Below, one piece after another: positions 36,201-48,579 of a stretch of DNA of 64,000 bases (the first letter of the stretch is position 1; each line of letters begins with the position of its first letter). Location of the stretch: contig CM042087.1 of NCBI GenBank assembly GCA_023512835.1, forward strand, positions 43,766,017 to 43,830,016, in the 5' to 3' direction. Source of the DNA: Taxillus chinensis (taxonomy: Eukaryota; Streptophyta; Magnoliopsida; Santalales; Loranthaceae). Below the pieces are notes generated by a model, which did no database searches, was not told the origin of the DNA, and worked only from the letters and a program-made list of their open reading frames with translations. A program made the translations under genes and the position numbers.

Positions 36201-39200
36201 TAATATTTTAATAAAAAATATGTTGTGGATTGCATGTAAATAATGCATTTTAAGAAAATCCAAAAAATGGTACAAAATGGAAAAAAATTACTAATAAAAA
36301 AATGGAAAATGGAAAACTAATTTCTGGTAAAAAACATGTAAATGTATATTTATATTTAAAACTTTTAATAGATTTAAGGCAAGAGTTATTTTTAAGTTTT
36401 ACTAGATGCTTTTCTTTATCCTAAAAAATGTTTTAAAAATTTTATAATGTAATCATACAGTGATAAAAAAATTATATTTTTTATCAAAATGTTCTTAAAA
36501 ACTTCAAATAAAATATATTTTTCATGAAACAAACAGAACTTATTTTTCGAATAAAAATTACTTGGTGATTCTTTCCGGTGCTTTTTTTATATTTAGACAA
36601 TTATTTTGAAAAGTTAACATTTTATAATATAATCAAACAAAAAAACTATTTTAGAAAGTTAATTTTCTAGTAAAACATATTATTCACGAAGCTACGTTTG
36701 AACACTAGCTCACGTATTGATCATTCAATTATAGATCACTTTCTGGATGTCAAGATTTCATGACTTCATTCGTACACTAGATATGGCATGTGAGGTTTGT
36801 TTTCATGTCTTAATAATAAAAATTTAATATCTTTTGTTTTTTAATATCTAAATAGGATGCCCTGGCTTATCCACAATAACGATTACCTTACAGTGGCAGA
36901 CGCAGAAAATTCACGCGGGTAAGCGGGCAATCAAACATATAATGCCAAATAAATAAATAAATTATTTTTTAAGAATAATTGACAGACTGTAATAAAGGTC
37001 ATATGAAATTATTGGTTAGTTCATTATTCAGCGACAACGCTTATGATGTATGAATGATTATATCTGATTTAGTTGTCTCTTTGTAGGAACACCGTTCATG
37101 ATTATATCGGGATTGTATTACTCGATGGTTCTGGTCCGTTTAATTAAGTACAATTATTAAGTCACAAAACATTATGAAAAATAAATAACAAAAAAGTTGT
37201 CACTAATGGATATATGAGGTATGATAAGTCTATGACGGAATGATCTGTGTTCAGAGATGAATTCAAAAGCCAGTAAAGGGTGAGGGTGGAGATTTGAGGC
37301 GAAAAAAATGAAAGAAATGGTAAAAAGAAAAAAATAGAAAATATGATTGTTTGGTTGGAGTGTAAAAGAGATAAAAAAAATATATAATTTTTATTATTAT
37401 ATTGAGATAAAAATAGTATCTAAAATGCTAATATTACCCTTACATGTAAATATTTTCTATTGTTGAAAGGAACAGTTTTGACAATGTACGTTACTGTATG
37501 TTTTCTATCCATTTTCATAATGTTTTTGGTGAGAAAAGTTTGCACGAGTTTTGAAAGACTTTTCCACGTTTGATGTTCAAATTTCATGGTTGCCAAGCAA
37601 GGGAAAAATATTAATCTATATCTTTTCCATATCTTTTCCTTCATTCCATAGACTTTCCATACTCACCAAGCGGGGTGTACTTGTCCAATATTTTTGACTT
37701 TGTTTAAACTTTATTTTTACTTGATTAAAAAAAATATTTTTAAAAGTTTTGAAATGTATAACTATTTTGTAGCAATAATAAAATGATGTGAGAATTCATA
37801 ATGGGCTCAATAAACTTTAGCTATAATTTAACCTAATAATTTACTTTTATAAACTATAACTAGCTTAATTTTAGGCCATGAAATAATAGGCTCAACATAA
37901 TTTTATCATTTAAATTAAAATATTAATAAAAAATTGTATTCCTATCCTCCACCATCATAACTTCAGCATTTTAATTGTCATCTGGAGAAAGCAAACCGAT
38001 TAAGAGAGAGAGAGAAGAGTTATTGAAAAGTATAATAATAATAATAATAATCCAACTTGCATCGCCAGATTTAGCCAGTAAGATTACATTTGGTTAAATA
38101 CACTGTACATTTGATGAACTCATTATTAACTTTTTTTTCATCTTTAGCTAAATTTTAGCTATTTTTTAGAAATAGCCAGCCGGATGCAAATGCTCTAAAA
38201 AGTAGTCAAAATAAATATGTAAAAGAGTAAAATAATATATATTATATACACTACAAATTACGTGACATGTAATATGATTAGGTGAAAGATAAATAGCATG
38301 TGATAGGTACATAAAAATATTTAATTAATTTGTTAACACTCTTCATTTACGAACATGTCAGCTATTCACTCAAAATTTAAGAAAAACTCTCTCAAGTTCC
38401 TCTCATACTATGTTTTTGTGATTTTTAATATCGTAAAGAAATTCGTTAAGTATTTAAATTTTGTGAGATTTAAGAGTCAAAAGTTTAAAAATTATTTCCC
38501 AAGTTATTTATAATTCAAGTTATTTATATTTATAAAAGTTATGTACTTATATAAGATTTTTAAAAAAAAAATGTCTATGACCGATACAACCATCCAAATG
38601 ACCAATTACCATGTGGATGGACTAATATTTCCATTATAGTGCTTTATTTTCTTAAAATGCATTGTTACCATCTACAAATATTATTATGTGGATTGAAAAA
38701 AAATACCACAGTAGTATTGATTTATGTATATGTACATACATATTAATTGCTACATGAAATAGTTAAATTCCCATGGCAATTTTTCATTTTATGCCCTATC
38801 AAGGAGATTGACCCCATGGAAGCAAAATAATTTATTGAATTACATATATTATTTTCAATTTATGATATTAAATTAATAATATAAAAGAAATAAAATTAAG
38901 ATATTAATTCAATAGTTTGATTTTCAAGGTTTTAAGACTTTGTAAGGATTTATCTTTCACCCTTTTATTTACTTTTTATTTACCTATTTTATTTCTTACT
39001 TTTTGCTTCCCTCTTTATTTTTTTTATTTTACAAAACGTATTCCTAATTAGTTGTTTGTCATTTTTTATTCACATATTATTGTTGTTTGTAAATTACTTT
39101 GACTATATTATGAAGAACCCCATAATGTTAATCATATTATTTCTTGTATTATGTTTGGACAAAATAAGTTGATTGATGATTCCAATAAAAGACCTCTAAT

Positions 39201-39600
39201 AAATTAAGTAAAGAAAGATCAATGAAAAGTATCAATCTAACTGATTATATGTTATGTTATGATATTTAGAGAGTAAACCTAAATAAGTATGTTATAATAT
39301 AAAATTTTCATTGTCATGTTATTCTTATGTCATGTTTTATTAAATGATTTTTCATGCTTATCTAATACTTTTGAGCTATTTAAGCTCACTCATTTTAATT
39401 TTTTTTTCTTATTTTAGTTAATTAAGAAATAAAGATATTAAGATAAAAGAGTCAAAAGATGTCTAGAAATAAAGTCATTCTATAGTATGCTTGATGGTTT
39501 GAACTTTGAACTTATAAAATAATATATAATTAAATTTATATTAAATTATGTACTTAAGATGAAAAAACCTCTATCTGGGACATGAGATGAAAAAACTCTA
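33246..39600. other. long AT-rich gap with decayed repeats
   Basis: Starts with the probable 3' UTR of the At4g22758-like gene. The remainder is AT-rich without a supported gene. At 35,415-35,431 ATGGCGGATCGCATCAT is followed by GTAAGA, which looks like a minimal first exon and donor, but no downstream exon was found. Confidence 0.4.
34543..35075. repeat. possible hAT-like MITE remnant
   Basis: Edges AGGGTGATTGATCGGGGTT and the reversed right edge GGGGCTGAGCATAAAAACC enclose repeated ATCGGATT / TTAATCGA-type sequence, a composition seen in small plant hAT-type elements. No clear target duplication. Confidence 0.35.
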
Positions 39601-40017
39601 TCTGGAACCCAAAGTGCCCACCTAGCTATAACACGTTGATCACCGGGTGCATTAAATTTGGAAGGGATTTGGAGGCTCAAGGCTTAAGAAGATGGCAGAG
39701 AGAAGGGTGAAAACGAACATCATCACCCATAATGTAATAGTCAAGTGGTTTTGCCAGCCAAAGAAGTTGGGATCGATGAAGCAAGTAACTCTGCTCACCG
39801 GATGGTATTCCCCCTGATTGCTTCAGTTATAACACTTCGATTGTTTCTCCCGGAAAGTTCATTGGCGAAGGATTGAGCGCAGTAGTAGAGGATGCCAAAT
39901 AGGAGGTTGGTGTTGGCACCCAAGTCCTTGAAGGTGGCGATGACGTCCAGGGTGGACTGATTAGGATTGAGTGAGCTGGAGGACCGAAGAGTAGATGGTG
40001 GACTGATTAGCTTTCCT

Positions 40018-40390
40018 TGTTATTTCCAGGGAAGCTAGCTGTGGGACTATATGCTAGAGACACTGGAATCACCCCAGACAAGTAGTTGTTGTTAAGCCTT
40101 CTGCATTCAATAGTGCCGAGATAACTATAGATACTAGATATGAACTGGTATGTCATATACATAGAACAACAAAACCCATTTTTTTTTTACCTGCATTCTT
40201 TGATTTTTCGCGAGCAAGACCGAAAAAGAAATACCCATAGATACTGGAGTCTGTTTATGAGACCAACAGCCTACGGCACGGAGCGAGAGAGGCGATTATT
40301 GGAAAGATCCAACCTCTGGAGGATTATGGGAAGGAGGCCAAGCTCCGATGGTATCTCGCTGATGATGTTGTTTTGCAACAACTAGGACAA
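40018..40390 (-). pseudogene. LRR receptor kinase fragment (NIK/SERK-like repeats)
   Basis: Minus-strand pieces read LLQNNIISEIPSELGLLP then LQRLDLSNNRLSRSVP followed by a stop, and after an intron-like gap RRLNNNYLSGVIPVSLA. These fit consecutive 24-residue leucine-rich repeats of group II receptor kinases, whose repeats are often split by introns. Stops and the missing membrane and kinase parts mark it as a remnant. Sequence at 39,640-40,000 has a long open minus-strand frame I could not identify. Confidence 0.7.
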
Positions 40391-42100
40391 AAATTCACCA
40401 TCAACAAACAAACCAAAAAAAAAAAAAAACACCCGACACTGCAGTAATATTTACTTATTTATGACATGAACCTATATTTTAAATTTATTGTTATATTTAT
40501 CGGATATATTTTTTTTTAAAAAATAAAATATAAGATTTTAGTAATTTACGATTAGACGACACTTATGAATTTTGCATGAAATCCGGACTATGGGAGCCTC
40601 CTCCCCCTCTGCCTTACAAAGAAATGAAGAATAGTTAACGTACGTGCGTAGAATAGAATGATTGCAAAGAGTGGATGTGAGAAAGTTTAAATATATCATC
40701 ACACATCATTTTGAAGTAGATAGCCACTATTCCCACTGCGCAGCACGAGTGATTTTGACCCCTCACCGTACCATTGAAAATAAGTTGAAATTTTGAAAAA
40801 AGAAAAAAAAAAGTTGCTTTGAATCATTGGAAATATCTACCATTAATGGCACGTTATCTATCTTTCGTTTTCAAACTCGGATTGGATTGCACAAATCACT
40901 TTTTTTTTAAAGGCCACCATCTTGACAGAAAAGTTGAGCTAGCTAGCTTTCATATTTATACAGAGCATGGCATGGAATGGAGGGGTATGTATGATCATCT
41001 ATCCTCCCACTCTGTTTACCTATCATCCCTTGCTCTGTTTTTCATTTTTTAAAAAAAATAAATTCTGTGCAGATAATTAAGCTCCCTCCATAGGTATAGA
41101 CATCTCCTTTGAATGGCTAAGAACATGACCAAATGGCAAGTTCAATTTCACACTCTTTCTTCCTCAACCTCGCATCTTCTTGGATTTTGACTTGGCTTCC
41201 TCGCCCAAAGGGACCACCTTTCTATCTTGAGAAAGGCGTGATCAAGTAACGCGTGGTCCTTGGGGGTTCGACAGTTGTATGGGATAGAAACACCACTCTT
41301 GTTTTATAAAAGGAAAGTTTCAAATACTTGAGAACTATCTCTCTCTTTTACATTTTTTTTATCATTCCTTCCCATCTTTTACCTTCGTTGAAAAGACCAA
41401 TTTCAAAATGTCAACGTCTCCCGGAGAGAGGTACTACTGTAGTGGTCGTCATGCCATTGATTCTTAAGTAACAGCATGCACATATCATTCCAATGCAAAA
41501 AAAAAAAAAAAAAAAAGAAGTGTGATCATCCCAAATTAAAAAAAGTTTAAAAAACAGGACAGGAAAAAAAACGCTCATGTTTGGTAAGCACAGGAAAAAA
41601 ACGTTTTGATTGGAAAAAAAATAAAAACTTAATAGTATTTAAATACCAATTTTTTATCTATAATTATATAACTATTTTTAATTTTTTTTTTTTTTTGAAA
41701 ATTCTCACATAGGAAATAATTTGTATATCCTTTTTTTTCACCTTCCTACGAATATGAGTCACCTCATTTTCCCTTTTATTTTTGAAATATATAAATTCAA
41801 ATAAAATTTTACAACTAATAAATAATTTTAAATTTATCAAATACACTGTTTTTAAAAATAATACTATTTTTAAAAATAATATAACTTATCAAACAGACTA
41901 CACAAAATTGAATCCATCAGTATAACTTTAATTTTTAAAAAAGTATATACCAATATAGCATAATTTTAATGTAAAAAAAAACTAAATAATAGTGGAGGAA
42001 ACTGTTCCCCAAACACAGGGTAACAGCAGCAAAAAGAACAGTGTAGAAGTGAAAGGAAGTAAGGAACAGAGGCCAATAAGTTTTTTTATTTTATAATATA
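40391..42100. other. intergenic
   Basis: AT-rich with several A/T homopolymers (for example A18 near 41,498). No gene is supported. The right edge probably contains the DELLA 3' UTR. Confidence 0.4.
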
Positions 42101-42367
42101 TAACGCCGTTCAATTCACATTGAAGAACAGACCCCACACCCTCCCCCACCAAAAAAAAAATTAAGGAGAAAAAAAAAAAACTGGTTAGGCAAAGAGAAAA
42201 CAGTACAAAGTGCGCACTCCCAACGCCGAAAGAAGTGACACGTTGGCCCCCGCACAGTAGAAGGCAGGCCCAGCCAGGCTGGAACCGAGTTGACTCACCG
42301 ATCCCGAGTACGCACGAGCAGGCAGCTGGTGCGCACTCCACTCGATCCGCGAGCGAATCTCAACCCC

Positions 42368-44164
42368 TCAGCGGGCCGGCTGCGGGGGGACTCGCCAGGC
42401 GGAGGTGGCGACGAGGGCGCGTGTGTACCACCCCAGCAGGAGGCAGCCGCCGTTCTCCTCCACCCGGAAGCCATCGCCGCCGGTCAGGTGTCCCAGCAAC
42501 ATGCTCGCCTGCTTGAACGCGTTCGACCCCAGGTGCGCCGGCACGAACCCGGCCGCCTCCAACCGCCTCCGCCACAACGCCACCGGTTCGTGGCGCTCCA
42601 CCCGGTCCGCCCCCTCGCATGCCACCACGTTGCAGATCTGCCGTCCCAGATACATCTCCGACATCAACCGATCCTCCGCGCCGCTCCCCGCCGCGCCCTC
42701 CAGCGAGTCGAACATCGTCGAGTAGTAACCCAGCGCCTCCATGAACCGGTCGAGGAAAACCGGTCCGTTGTGGCTGGCCTCCTGCTCCACCACCGTCACC
42801 ACCTCGGGACCCATCGCCCTCACCGCCGACAGCACCCTCTCGATCCCCCCGGGAGACGCGAGCGACCTGTGCAACTCGAACACGGAGTTCACCGCCACGG
42901 CTTCGCCTGGGACCAGCCCCATCTTCGATGGGTCCAGCTCGGTGAGGCTGCCGGCAACGATGCTCCTGTACTCGAAGGGCACATTGATCCGTTCCGCGAA
43001 AAAGGAGAGCTTTCTACCGACATCGCGAAGGCGGTTAGCGCCGTCCGGGGAAGGGCGGCCGATTCCGGTGAGGCGGAACGAGGCGGGAGGGCCCCCGGGG
43101 CGGATAGCGAGGTCCTGCATGAGCGCCGGCCACTGCAGGCCATGGTTAACGGCGAGGTCGACGACGTGGACGCTGTTTTTGCCGGCGAAGGCCTGGAGGA
43201 TGGCCTGGTTGGCGGTGAGGTGGGCGAATTTGAGGTAGGGACAGGTTTCGTAGAAATGCATCTGGAACTTGTCGCAGAGGGAGGAGAGTTGGATGGGGGC
43301 GTAAGGGGGCAGAAGGCGGTAGACGCGGATAGCGAGGCCTTCGGCGAAGTAGCCGGCGACCTTCCCCATCGCGCCGGCCTGCGACGCTGCGAGGATTCCA
43401 ATCTGCTTCACCAGCATCTCTGCCAGGTCGCGGTTTTCTTGTTGGAGGGCCTCGGCGCACGCCTGCAGGGTGTGGACCAGCCGGATTCCGTTCTCCTGCG
43501 AATCCAACAGGACCACCGGCGGCGCTGCTGTTACTTGCTCCCATGACGGCGGAGATGTCTGACGACTCTTCAGCCGCTTGCGAGAAGAAGACGACGACTC
43601 CGACGATTCTTTCTCCATTCTCGTGTTGCTGAGGACTGCCCTGCCTGGAATCGCGCTCAGATCGTAGTCCGAGGATGAGTCGTGTTGGCTGGCGGCGGCG
43701 ACGGAGGAGAGAGTGGAAGAGGGATCATCGGCGGCGGGCAGGGGGTTCAAATGAGGAGGGGGGGCGAAGTATTGGAGTGCGCAGAACTCCGTGAGCATGT
43801 GCTGGATCGAGCTGCACAGATCTGAGGGATTGTAGTGCACCGTATCGGAGACGAGACCCAAGAGGTCGTCTTGGACCTGCGCATTTCCCATGACTTCGTC
43901 GAGATGCTCCAGCTGCTGCGCAACCTCCGCCATGTCCGACGGCCTCACGTTGTATCCCAGCACCGCCAGGTGCTCGTCCACTCCCGCGTCGTTCTCCGTC
44001 CTCTCCTCCCAAATCTTAGCCTTACCCATCTCCGCCGCCATCGGTGCGTCGCCGTTTTCGTTGGAGGAATAGGAGCTGATGCTTCCTCCTCTGCCCAAGA
44101 AGCCGCCGCTAGCGGCGGAGATTTCTGGAACCGGAGGGAACAGACGGTGATGCTCCTTCTTCAT
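42368..44164 (-). CDS. DELLA protein (GRAS family gibberellin-response repressor) with DEHLA variant
   Basis: A single exon of 598 codons, a typical DELLA length. The N-terminus starts MKKEHHRL, then [19 protein letters not shown] and [11 protein letters not shown], followed by an intact TVHYNPSDL: the GID1-binding segments. A Ser-rich basic stretch ([10 protein letters not shown]) is a probable nuclear localisation signal. The GRAS domain follows: LHR I ([12 protein letters not shown]), the VHIID-type motif [19 protein letters not shown], the [12 protein letters not shown] segment, [15 protein letters not shown], and the SAW end [20 protein letters not shown] proteins repress growth until gibberellin-bound GID1 triggers their degradation. 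The third residue of the name motif is His (CAC at 43970-43972) instead of Leu. The coding region is very GC-rich. Long open frames on the opposite strand are by-products of that bias. Confidence 0.95.
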   Translation of the reverse strand: MKKEHHRLFPPVPEISAASGGFLGRGGSISSYSSNENGDAPMAAEMGKAKIWEERTENDAGVDEHLAVLGYNVRPSDMAEVAQQLEHLDEVMGNAQVQDDLLGLVSDTVHYNPSDLCSSIQHMLTEFCALQYFAPPPHLNPLPAADDPSSTLSSVAAASQHDSSSDYDLSAIPGRAVLSNTRMEKESSESSSSSRKRLKSRQTSPPSWEQVTAAPPVVLLDSQENGIRLVHTLQACAEALQQENRDLAEMLVKQIGILAASQAGAMGKVAGYFAEGLAIRVYRLLPPYAPIQLSSLCDKFQMHFYETCPYLKFAHLTANQAILQAFAGKNSVHVVDLAVNHGLQWPALMQDLAIRPGGPPASFRLTGIGRPSPDGANRLRDVGRKLSFFAERINVPFEYRSIVAGSLTELDPSKMGLVPGEAVAVNSVFELHRSLASPGGIERVLSAVRAMGPEVVTVVEQEASHNGPVFLDRFMEALGYYSTMFDSLEGAAGSGAEDRLMSEMYLGRQICNVVACEGADRVERHEPVALWRRRLEAAGFVPAHLGSNAFKQASMLLGHLTGGDGFRVEENGGCLLLGWYTRALVATSAWRVPPQPAR

Positions 44165-44346
44165 GCCGAGATTAATGATAGATTAGACAAGAAGCGACGG
44201 ACAGTGTCTCTGTCCGGCACAAATCGATCGATATTGGAGCGCCGCCGATGCTGCTGCCGTGTTGAGGTTCCAACTTCCAACAGTGACGACTGCAGGGCAC
44301 GAGCTCCAAGGAAAGAGGCCACGGCCAAGGAGCCAATGAATGAATG

Positions 44347-44386
44347 ATATATAATAATAATAATAATTATTATTATTATTATATAT
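44347..44386. repeat. perfect 40-bp AT palindrome in the DELLA promoter
   Basis: ATATATAATAATAATAATAA is followed directly by its exact reverse complement. It sits about 185-220 bp before the DELLA start codon and supplies a TATATAA-type TATA box on the minus strand. It could extrude as a cruciform. Confidence 0.9.
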
Positions 44387-44399
44387 ATCAAACAAAAAT

Positions 44400-46430
44400 A
44401 ATTTTTACTACTTATAAATATTTAAAAAATTTTAAAATATAATATTTTTAAAAACTTTAAATCAAATAAATTTTTATTACTTTTAAATAATGTTAAATTT
44501 ATTATACTTTTTATTTTTAAAAATAATATTATTATATTAAATATAACATTTAAGTTTCGTCAAATTAAATATTTATATAATATATATCATCATCATAAAA
44601 TTTATAAAAATCTAATAATTAAATTTGATGTAAGTATAATTAAAAATTCAAAAAATAAATAAAATAAAATTATATAAGTTTATTTTATTTATATTTTGAA
44701 TTCTTTAATTACGTTTATGTAAAATTTAATTATTAAAATTATTATAAAATTTTAAAAGCATAATATATATTACTTTAATATTTTATTTTAATTAATTTTT
44801 AAAATAAATATCAATCGAAAATACAAAAAATACGTGGTGATCTCGGCTGGCTGTATGAGTAGCGAATCCGAACCCGCGGGCCTACTTACTACTACTGCAG
44901 AGTGCAGACTACTGAGGAGATAAGATGTGTCTCTGCGCTACTGGAACTTGAAAACTCACGAATTTACACGTGGCCTCTTCGTACATTTCTCGCAATTGTT
45001 TTTTCCTATATAGGGGTTAAAGTTGTATTCAATATAATAATTTGTGTTTATCGTAGCAGACTTTTTTCGCTTATTTTTTATAAAATAAATTAATGGCCAT
45101 ACATTATTACACTACATTTCACCTTCCACGCAATCATAATCTATTGAATATTTGGATGTAATAAGTAGTCATAATATTATAAACAATAAATTATTCTCTT
45201 CTCATCTATTGCTTTTATTTTTATTAGTAGTCTATTTTATTAAATTTATATTGTATCTATCGATCATCTTGTTGATTTTCTTTCTTTTTCCTATTGCAAT
45301 GTTTTATAAGACGGAAAACCTAATTTAACTATTATATTTATGCTTTTATTTATTTATTGAAGAAATATCAGTTATCATACAATCAAATAACGATTGAAAA
45401 AAATCTCACAAAATTTAACTAATTCTTGAATTACAAATATTAAATTAAGTTTTTTTTACTTTTAAAAAAACAAATTTGAAAGCACTTTATAAGAATTGAT
45501 CATTTTACAAAATATTAAAAAAATGATTTTTGTTATAAGCTTAAGCTAAATTCAAACTTAGAATATTAGAATGGAATTTATTAAAATCAATGCTAAGTTT
45601 TGATGAAAAACATCATTTTTACATAATACTATTTTGATAAATGAAATTAGTCATCTTATTTGTTAAAGTAATAAAGATACTAGTATTCTATTATATTATT
45701 ATAATATAATAATACATGTGAAATGTTTTCACTGTGGTTCCCTTTTATTGAAAAAAAGTAATGCAACAAGATTAATCTACAAAAGCTTGTCAAATTTTAC
45801 ATTTTCATTGGCTTTATATGAAGCCAATGCCGGAATGCTTAGCAATAAGTTTAGTTATAACATAAATTCATAAATATTTGTCTCAAATTATCTATTAACT
45901 CATTAAAAAAATATAATGTTAGACAAGTAATTCATTAGCTCATTAAGTGACATGATGTTAGTTGATAAATACATAGTATATAGTGAAACATACAAAAATG
46001 GAGTTTTCTTTGTTATGTATAAAATGATCTTAACGGTTTTTCTGTCTCTTTTTTTTCCCCCGAGATTATATACTTGTGTGAGTTGAATAAAATCATATTA
46101 CACGTGTTTATTAAATCCATTTTATCACAATTTATATGATTTTCATTTTTAAAAAGTAATAGTGTAATCACCAGACAGTTTGTTTTCTCATTTTCCTCAA
46201 ATTTTGACTTTCAAAAAAAATATATGTAATTCAAATAAAGTTAGAATTTTTAAAAATTAAAATTATAGTAATATTTTGCAATTTTAGAATTATCTTCCAT
46301 TATAATAACATAATTATTAAAATCTAGTATATTCAATTATTCCCATTGGCCTAATATACATAAATACATAATATAATATTAAAAAATTAACTTATATATA
46401 ATTTTCCAAAAGGATTAACCTATAACATCT
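44400..46430. other. AT-rich intergenic
   Basis: Extremely AT-rich between the DELLA promoter and the CACTA element. No gene, RNA or clear repeat boundary is seen. Confidence 0.45.
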
Positions 46431-46439
46431 ATCACAACC

Positions 46440-46860
46440 TAAGCAAAGTCGGACCGGGGGGCGTTTCAAAACGCCGCAAATATGGATAAAACGCGTTAAA
46501 GTTACTAGCGGCGTAGGGGGGGGGGGGGTGCAGGCAGGGGTCGGTAAAGATATGTGGCGGCGTTTCTAAAAACGCGGGTATAAATGGAATCGATAGCGGG
46601 CGTTATGGAACGCAACAAAAAAAGTAACACATAGCGGCGTTTAACGAACGCCACGATATTAGCGGCATTTAAAAGGGGGGGGAACGGGGGGGGGGGGGCG
46701 TTTACAGAAACGCCGCCTATTGGGCGTCGTTTTTGTAACGCCGTATATTAGGGCGTGGGGGTTTCATAACGCCGCAATTTAAAGGCGTTCTGAAACGCCA
46801 CCTATGTGTGTGTATGGTAGCGGAAAGCATCCTATATTCGCGGCGTTTTATTAAGTAAAA
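46440..46860. repeat. CACTA left subterminal repeats
   Basis: Repeated GGCGTTT...AACGCC motifs in both orientations, for example GGCGTTTCAAAACGCCGC, with several poly-G runs of 8-13 bases interspersed. GC content is much higher than in the flank. Confidence 0.85.
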
Positions 46861-48579
46861 AAGCATTATATATGCTTGCCGTTCGGGTTTTTTTTTCTCC
46901 ATTTTCAACAGAATTATAGGTGTTTTTGTAATTACTCGATTTAAAAGTAAAAAAATATTGTTCATATTCCAACGAAAATAAAATGTTACATCCAAAATTC
47001 ATAATATTCCAACAAGAGGCCAACTTTTAGATATTGTACACTGTACACCTCATACACTAACTTTTTACACCGTTTAAGCATGAATAACTATTCCCTAAAG
47101 AGGCTTCAGATACTCCTACTCCTGCTGAAGTTGAGATAAGCTAGGTAGTTCCTGAAATGAAATAAATAAATAATTTCAGTTGACATCATAAAATAAATAA
47201 TAATAAAATAAAATTTTATATTATATATATATATATATATATGTGTACACAACAGCAAAACAATCTTTAAAAAAAACGTTAGCAAGAAAAAAAAGGCAGC
47301 AATTTTGAACACCGCCTAGGATCATCCATCCATTGAAATTGCAAGAAAACTTAGAAATATGAAAACCAAAATAGAAGCTCTATCTTTCATCTACTATTTC
47401 CTTTTATTCTATGATGTCCTCTTTAAAGGCATCGTCTTCAGTTCATCGAGAGACTCAATCTCCATTCCCAACCCTTCTCCCAAATACTCATCAATACCCA
47501 CTAAGGGAATAAAAGAATTGAGTATAAATAGAGCATCCCTATATTCTTTGGATGGAGAGGCAAAAAATATCGGTTATTTGATGTTTATATATCCTTAAAT
47601 ACTACAACTTTTAATTTGCCTTTCGTATTTCTCAAATCTCCCGTGGAAATGAACTCGTATTTCCGGCGATTATCAATGTGTTCTTATAATATATTTCAGT
47701 TTGAAAGGGCACATCGATCAGTGCACTTTCATAGGCATCCTTTCCCTCAAACCCACCACGATTGAAGTGCAAATACACGTGTGTGTGCGTGTGTGAGTAT
47801 ATACTGGTTCATTTTATATATAGTGTGTGTCAGTATATATATATAGTGTGTTCAGTCACACACTAACTACAACATTGTCAAAGGCCATGGACAAGACATC
47901 GGTGTTGACACCTGTCCAGGTGGGGCAAGAAAAAGTTATTAATAAATAAGCTTCCCATGAGCAGCTGTGCACCAATTGCACAATAAGGGAGTGGGACAGT
48001 GAAGCACCAATGTAAACAACAATAAGGGGCGGGGGGGACAGCCTATGCAGTGAATAAGGGACACAAATAATGCATGCATGGCATAAAAATATATATACGT
48101 TTAAACAACAAACAACAAGAAAAGTGCCTACATTTGAACAACAAACAACATTATGAAAGATTACAAAATCAAATATTGCAGAAGTTATGGTGTAGTGAAC
48201 ACATTAGCGAGGAAACCACGAGGCGGGACAAGATTACCGAGACAAACTTCACTCACAGCTAACACTATAATGCGGTTACTCCAACTCACAGAGGTTAGTG
48301 AAAGGCATACTCGGTCTTATTACTAGCATACCTAAAATACAACTTTCTTGTGATAGGCGCTAACAAAACACGCAAGTAATTTAATAAAAGTAATACCTTT
48401 AGGGAATGTCATGTAATATCTCGGTTATGGTGGCTAAGACATGAAGACTTCTGCGAAAACCCGGGGACACCTCATCCCTTGAACCACCATTGATATTCGC
48501 AATTAAATAGTGCATAAGAATGATTTGTACTCATACATAAACTTGAACATAAATCTTTTTGAAATTACCATTGTAGGAA
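46861..48579. other. CACTA 3' non-coding region
   Basis: Between the left subterminal repeats and the last exon of the Transposase_24-type gene. A 79-codon plus-strand frame at 47,359 has no recognisable features. Short TGTGTG and TATATA runs occur. Confidence 0.4.

Noticed and set aside
39640..40000. Open minus-strand stretch next to the LRR fragment
   Set aside because: Translation (LNPNQSTLDVIATFKDLG and following) was not recognised; reported only as context.
42290..43546. 418-codon plus-strand open frame
   Set aside because: Antisense shadow of the GC-rich DELLA coding region; no recognisable domain, while the minus strand encodes a complete GRAS protein.
47359..47598. 79-codon plus-strand frame
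   Set aside because: In the CACTA 3' non-coding part, opposite to both element genes, with no recognisable features.
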